This document shows positions 7,563 through 10,240 of a stretch of DNA of 10,240 nt, piece after piece. The first letter of the stretch is position 1. Each line of letters starts with the position of its first letter. The notes under the pieces are model-generated. The model saw nothing but the letters and a program-made list of their open reading frames with translations. It was not told where the DNA came from and did not search any database. Origin of the DNA: Acidobacteriaceae bacterium (lineage in GTDB: Bacteria > Acidobacteriota > Terriglobia > Terriglobales > Acidobacteriaceae); the NCBI GenBank assembly GCA_003135495.1, contig PLBX01000408.1:1-10240 (forward strand). The letters are read 5' to 3'. Position numbers and translations under genes: made by a program.

Positions 7563-8708
7563 ATGGCTGCACCGGGGAATTCCCCAATTTCAATAGCTTT
7601 CGAAGGCGTCACTGGAACGGGAGCGATTCCAACGTCCGTTCTACTCGCCGGTATGTTGCGCGCATCCGACAAGGTCAGCGATCTTGTTTTTTCCCCAGGG
7701 CGTTCTCCTCAAGTTGAGATTCACGGCCAACTTACTGCGGTTGAAATTCCCGGCAGCGGCACTCTTTCGGCAGACGACACGCGCCGCATTGCCGCCGATT
7801 TAATTGGCACCAACAAGCAGGCGATCAATACCCTTCGCGAGCAGGGCTCGTGCGACGTTTCCTACGGTTTGCCCGGCATGGCGCGTTTCCGGGTCAACGT
7901 TTTTATCCAACGCGGCAGTTGCGCGATTGTGATGCGCGTAATTCCCACCGTCATTCCAACTTTCAGCTCGCTGCGCCTCCCCGCGCAATTAGAGGAGGCG
8001 GCCAAAGTTCGCAATGGCATCATTCTCGTGAATGGCGGAACTGGATCAGGCAAATCGTCTACCCTGGCCGCCCTCATTGACCGCATTAATACCGAATATT
8101 GTTATCACGTGCTCACGGTCGAAGACCCCATCGAATTCCTGCATAGGCACAAGAAATCAACTGTGCACCAGCGCGAACTCCACAGCGATGCGCCAAATTT
8201 CACCTTGGCCCTGCGTGCTGCGCTGCGGCAGGCGCCACGGGTCATCATGGTTGGTGAAATCCGCGATCGCGAAACCCTCGAGATACTTTTGGAAGCCGCG
8301 GAAAACGGCCATCTCGTGCTTTCGAGCATGAATACGGTGGATAGTTCAAAGGCCGTGGAACGCATTGTCAGCACATTCCCGACTTCCGCCCAGCAGTCGG
8401 TGCGCGAGCGTCTCGCGAAAACTTTTCGCTACATCATCACGCAACGGCTCGTACCGCGGCACGACGGAGGCGAGCGCATCGCAATCGTCGAGATCTTGAA
8501 GTCCAATTCGCGCACTCGTGACTGTGTCGAGCAAGGCGAACGTCCCGGCCGCACCCTATTGGACGCAATCAAGGCCAGCGAAAATGAAGGCATGCAACAT
8601 TTCGACGGCGAGATCGCAAAGTTAGTGCGCTCCGGCTTAATCGATTTGGAAACCGGCCTCTGCTTCGCCAGCAATGCGACAGTGCTAGGCCAGGAACTAG
8701 CCAGATAA
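7563..8708 (+). CDS. PilT/PilU-like type IV pilus retraction ATPase
   Basis: Hexameric secretion ATPase of the PilT branch, expected at the cytoplasmic face of a type IV pilus machine where ATP hydrolysis drives retraction. The 381 residues include an N-terminal PAS-like domain (about 25-130; SDLVFSPGRSPQVEIHGQL, SYGLPGMARFRVNVFIQRG). The RecA-like domain has Walker A GGTGSGKSS (158-166), Asp box LTVEDPIEFLH (184-194), Walker B VIMVGEIRD (227-235) and a His box starting AENGH (246-250). The second His-box histidine (LHT in PilT) is Asn257 here (MNT), which is unusual. The C-terminal domain is longer and more divergent than in PilT. ATG 7563 is supported by GGGAG 8 nt upstream. No other pil genes are near, so it may be a paralogue with a regulatory or altered role rather than the main PilT. 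Confidence 0.9.
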   Translation: MAAPGNSPISIAFEGVTGTGAIPTSVLLAGMLRASDKVSDLVFSPGRSPQVEIHGQLTAVEIPGSGTLSADDTRRIAADLIGTNKQAINTLREQGSCDVSYGLPGMARFRVNVFIQRGSCAIVMRVIPTVIPTFSSLRLPAQLEEAAKVRNGIILVNGGTGSGKSSTLAALIDRINTEYCYHVLTVEDPIEFLHRHKKSTVHQRELHSDAPNFTLALRAALRQAPRVIMVGEIRDRETLEILLEAAENGHLVLSSMNTVDSSKAVERIVSTFPTSAQQSVRERLAKTFRYIITQRLVPRHDGGERIAIVEILKSNSRTRDCVEQGERPGRTLLDAIKASENEGMQHFDGEIAKLVRSGLIDLETGLCFASNATVLGQELAR

Positions 8709-8728
8709 ACTTCACTCTTTAATGGAGC

Positions 8729-8748
8729 GCCGGGCGTCCTCGCCCGGC
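8729..8748. repeat. Palindromic repeat, single hairpin (copy E)
   Basis: GCCGGGCG and CGCCCGGC form a perfect 8-bp stem with a TCCT loop. The stem sequence is close to the left arm of copy A at 1-18, which also reads GGGCGTCC then CGCCCGGCC. It lies 20 nt after the stop of the PilT-like gene and 50 nt before moeA. As with copies A and D, the position just after a gene end is typical of REP-type repeats. Confidence 0.7.
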
Positions 8749-8798
8749 CAAACCGAAATCCGATTCGCCCCATAAATACTGCGGCGTATCATCTCTCA

Positions 8799-10142
8799 AT
8801 GTCCTCCTCTCAAACCCCTGCCTCTCCGTCCGGCGTGCTGTCATTTGAAAACGCGCGGCACCTCGTGGAAGAACATGCTACGAAACTATCTCCCGCTACG
8901 GTAGACACAGTGGATTTGCTGCCAGCCTTAGGAAGAATTCTGGCCGAGGAAATCGTGGCGGATCGCGACTTCCCCCCTTTTGACCGGGCAACGCGCGATG
9001 GCTACGCGGTGCGGTCAGAGGATGTGTCTCAAATTCCCGCACGTCTTGTAGTAGTCGGTGAGTTGAAAGCTGGCGCCTGGCCTGACCCCGCAACCTACAC
9101 GCTCCGCACCGGGCAGGCAGTTGCAATCATGACTGGGGCTCCACTGCCGCCAAATGCAGATGCAGTGGTCATGGTGGAGCACACGTCACTGCTTCGCGAA
9201 GAAGCCGCCAATAGCGCGAAACACGTCGAGGTCCGGCGCAGCGTGGCCGCCGGCGACAATTTTGTCCCGCGTGGTTCAGAAGCACGCGCGGGTCAGCCGC
9301 TGCTGCAGCCCGGACAGCGACTGGAGCATTCTTCGGTCGCGATCGCGGCATCGGCAGGCAAGAGCCGCGTGAAAGTATTTCGCAAGCCTCGCGTTGCGGT
9401 GCTATCGACTGGAGACGAAGTAGTAGAGATCAGTGCGACACCCGGTCCGTCAGAAATACGAAATTCGAATTCATACTCGCTCGCTGCCCAAGTTCACAAT
9501 GCGGGTGGAGAAGCGGTCCAGCTGGCAATCGCTCCCGACGAACCACGGCAGCTTCGCGCGCTGATCGAAGAAGGCCTGCGCTGCGATCTATTGCTGCTGA
9601 CCGGCGGCGTCTCCATGGGCAAGTACGATCTGGTGGAGCAGGTTCTAGCGGAATTAAATGCAGAATTTTATTTTACGGGAGCAGAGATTCAGCCCGGAAG
9701 GCCCGTAGTATTCGGCTCGTGTGGAACGGACACTCCTGTCCGTGTTGGCAGCGAATCAGCTGCGGACACGCGGACAAGAGTGTCGGCGCCACACATGCAA
9801 CATAAGAAATATTTCTTTGGATTACCAGGAAATCCTGTTTCCACGATGGTAACTTTTGAACTTTTTGCACGGCCCATGATCGAAGCGTTGGCCGGAATGA
9901 AACCTCAGCCCTTAACTTTCCCCCGCGCGCGGCTGAAATCCGAAATCCGAACAAAGACGGGATTAAAAAGATTCCTTCCCGCAGTCCTTTCGGGCGAATT
10001 TGAGAATGCCCAAGTCGAACTGGCGCGATGGCAGGGCTCGGGCGACATCGCTGCACTGGCTCGAAGCAACTGCTATGTGGTGATTCCGCCCGATCGCGAA
10101 CGAATCGAAGCGGGAGAATGGGTGCCCCTACTCCTGCGCTGA
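8799..10142 (+). CDS. moeA: Molybdopterin molybdenumtransferase (MoeA)
   Basis: Inserts molybdate into adenylylated molybdopterin to make molybdenum cofactor, in the cytoplasm. At 447 residues it is longer than the usual 390-420. Conserved blocks run in order: FPPFDRATRDGYAV (58-71), MTGAPLPPNADAVVMVE (111-127), RGSEARAGQPLL (158-169), AVLSTGDEVVE (200-210), IRNSNSYSL (220-228), LTGGVSMGKYDLVEQ (267-281), PGRPVVFG (299-306), GLPGNPVSTMVTFELF (341-356) and QGSGDIAALARSNCYVVIP (412-430). All expected blocks are present. The extra length comes mainly from residues about 307-336, encoded by a palindromic repeat lying in frame between PVVFG and KYFFGLPGNP. In E. coli MoeA, as I recall it, only about five residues occupy this turn. 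The start at 8799 has no clear Shine-Dalgarno site. No other molybdenum genes are nearby. Confidence 0.95.
   Translation: MSSSQTPASPSGVLSFENARHLVEEHATKLSPATVDTVDLLPALGRILAEEIVADRDFPPFDRATRDGYAVRSEDVSQIPARLVVVGELKAGAWPDPATYTLRTGQAVAIMTGAPLPPNADAVVMVEHTSLLREEAANSAKHVEVRRSVAAGDNFVPRGSEARAGQPLLQPGQRLEHSSVAIAASAGKSRVKVFRKPRVAVLSTGDEVVEISATPGPSEIRNSNSYSLAAQVHNAGGEAVQLAIAPDEPRQLRALIEEGLRCDLLLLTGGVSMGKYDLVEQVLAELNAEFYFTGAEIQPGRPVVFGSCGTDTPVRVGSESAADTRTRVSAPHMQHKKYFFGLPGNPVSTMVTFELFARPMIEALAGMKPQPLTFPRARLKSEIRTKTGLKRFLPAVLSGEFENAQVELARWQGSGDIAALARSNCYVVIPPDRERIEAGEWVPLLLR
9719..9794 (+). repeat. Palindromic element in frame inside moeA (copy F)
   Basis: Arms at 9719-9752 and 9762-9794 are imperfect inverted copies (about 26 of 33 positions match), separated by about 9 nt. 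The left arm has its own hairpin, ACGGACA-CTCC-TGTCCGT, and the right arm has GACA-AGAG-TGTC. The layout matches copy C, whose arms contain ACGGACG-CATT-CGTCCGT: the A-T pair closing the loop in F is G-C in C, a compensatory change. Translated in the moeA frame it gives CGTDTPVRVG and TRTRVSAP. Copy C read on the plus strand gives VGTDAFVR and GRTNASVPT, so the two also match in that reading frame. The element adds about 27 codons without breaking moeA. Confidence 0.75.
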
Positions 10143-10160
10143 AGTAGATAGGCCAAAGAA

Positions 10161-10192
10161 TTTCCTTCGTGTAATTTTGTGCCCTTGGTGGT
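10161..10192 (-). repeat. Possible degenerate short tandem repeat downstream of moeA
   Basis: On the minus strand the sequence reads as three loosely similar units of about 10-12 nt built on CACnAAGG (ACCACCAAGGG, CACAAAATTA, CACGAAGGAAA). Such CACGAAGG runs are familiar intergenic repeats in some bacteria. Only three degenerate units are visible and the window ends 48 nt later, so this is weak. I see no gene start in 10143-10240. Confidence 0.25.
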
Positions 10193-10240
10193 CAACCATC
10201 TTGCGACCCCTGCGATTAAGATCTGGATCGCTGTGAAAGA

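Noticed and set aside
9689..10056. Minus-strand frames over the moeA repeat (GADTLVRVSAADSL...)
   Set aside because: The sequence comes from the palindromic element read backwards. Small proteins of this kind look like over-predictions from repeats, and moeA is clearly the real gene.

Overview
The window most likely comes from an Acidobacteriota (Terriglobia-like) chromosome. This rests on moderately high GC, conserved housekeeping genes scattered among unrelated neighbours, a carboxypeptidase-regulatory/TPR secreted protein, and a polytopic membrane protein whose C-terminal sequence resembles acidobacterial proteins I recall. No database search was possible, so the phylum is an inference. 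There are no rRNA or tRNA genes, no CRISPR array, no transposase and no phage genes.

Layout. On the left, leuC (leucine biosynthesis) runs leftward and ends 14 nt before a palindromic repeat at the window edge. A family 2 glycosyltransferase follows on the plus strand. It converges, with a 4-nt stop overlap, on a leftward pair: an N-terminally open polytopic membrane protein followed by a 2-oxoglutarate/Fe(II) oxygenase. These three genes may modify a cell-surface glycan or lipid, but that is inference. A 397-nt gap then holds the probable N-terminus of the membrane protein, a 3 x 21-nt tandem repeat and a 99-nt compound palindrome. The right half is all plus strand: queC (7-deazaguanine/queuosine pathway), a secreted CarboxypepD_reg-TPR protein, a PilT-like secretion ATPase with an altered His box, and moeA (molybdenum cofactor). 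These four genes are separated by 90 to 220 nt and do not form an obvious pathway.

The most interesting signal is a dispersed family of short GC-rich palindromes, seen at six places: 1-57, 1643-1663, 5204-5302, 7358-7417, 8729-8748 and 9719-9794. Stem sequences vary from copy to copy but stay complementary. Three copies have two self-complementary arms in inverted orientation, an organisation like REP doublets (REPINs). One copy lies in frame inside moeA and adds about 27 residues just before the conserved GLPGNP motif, as Rickettsia palindromic elements do in protein genes. Other points of note are a membrane protein with no ATG/GTG/TTG start upstream of its first membrane segment, and loss of the second His-box histidine in the PilT-like ATPase.
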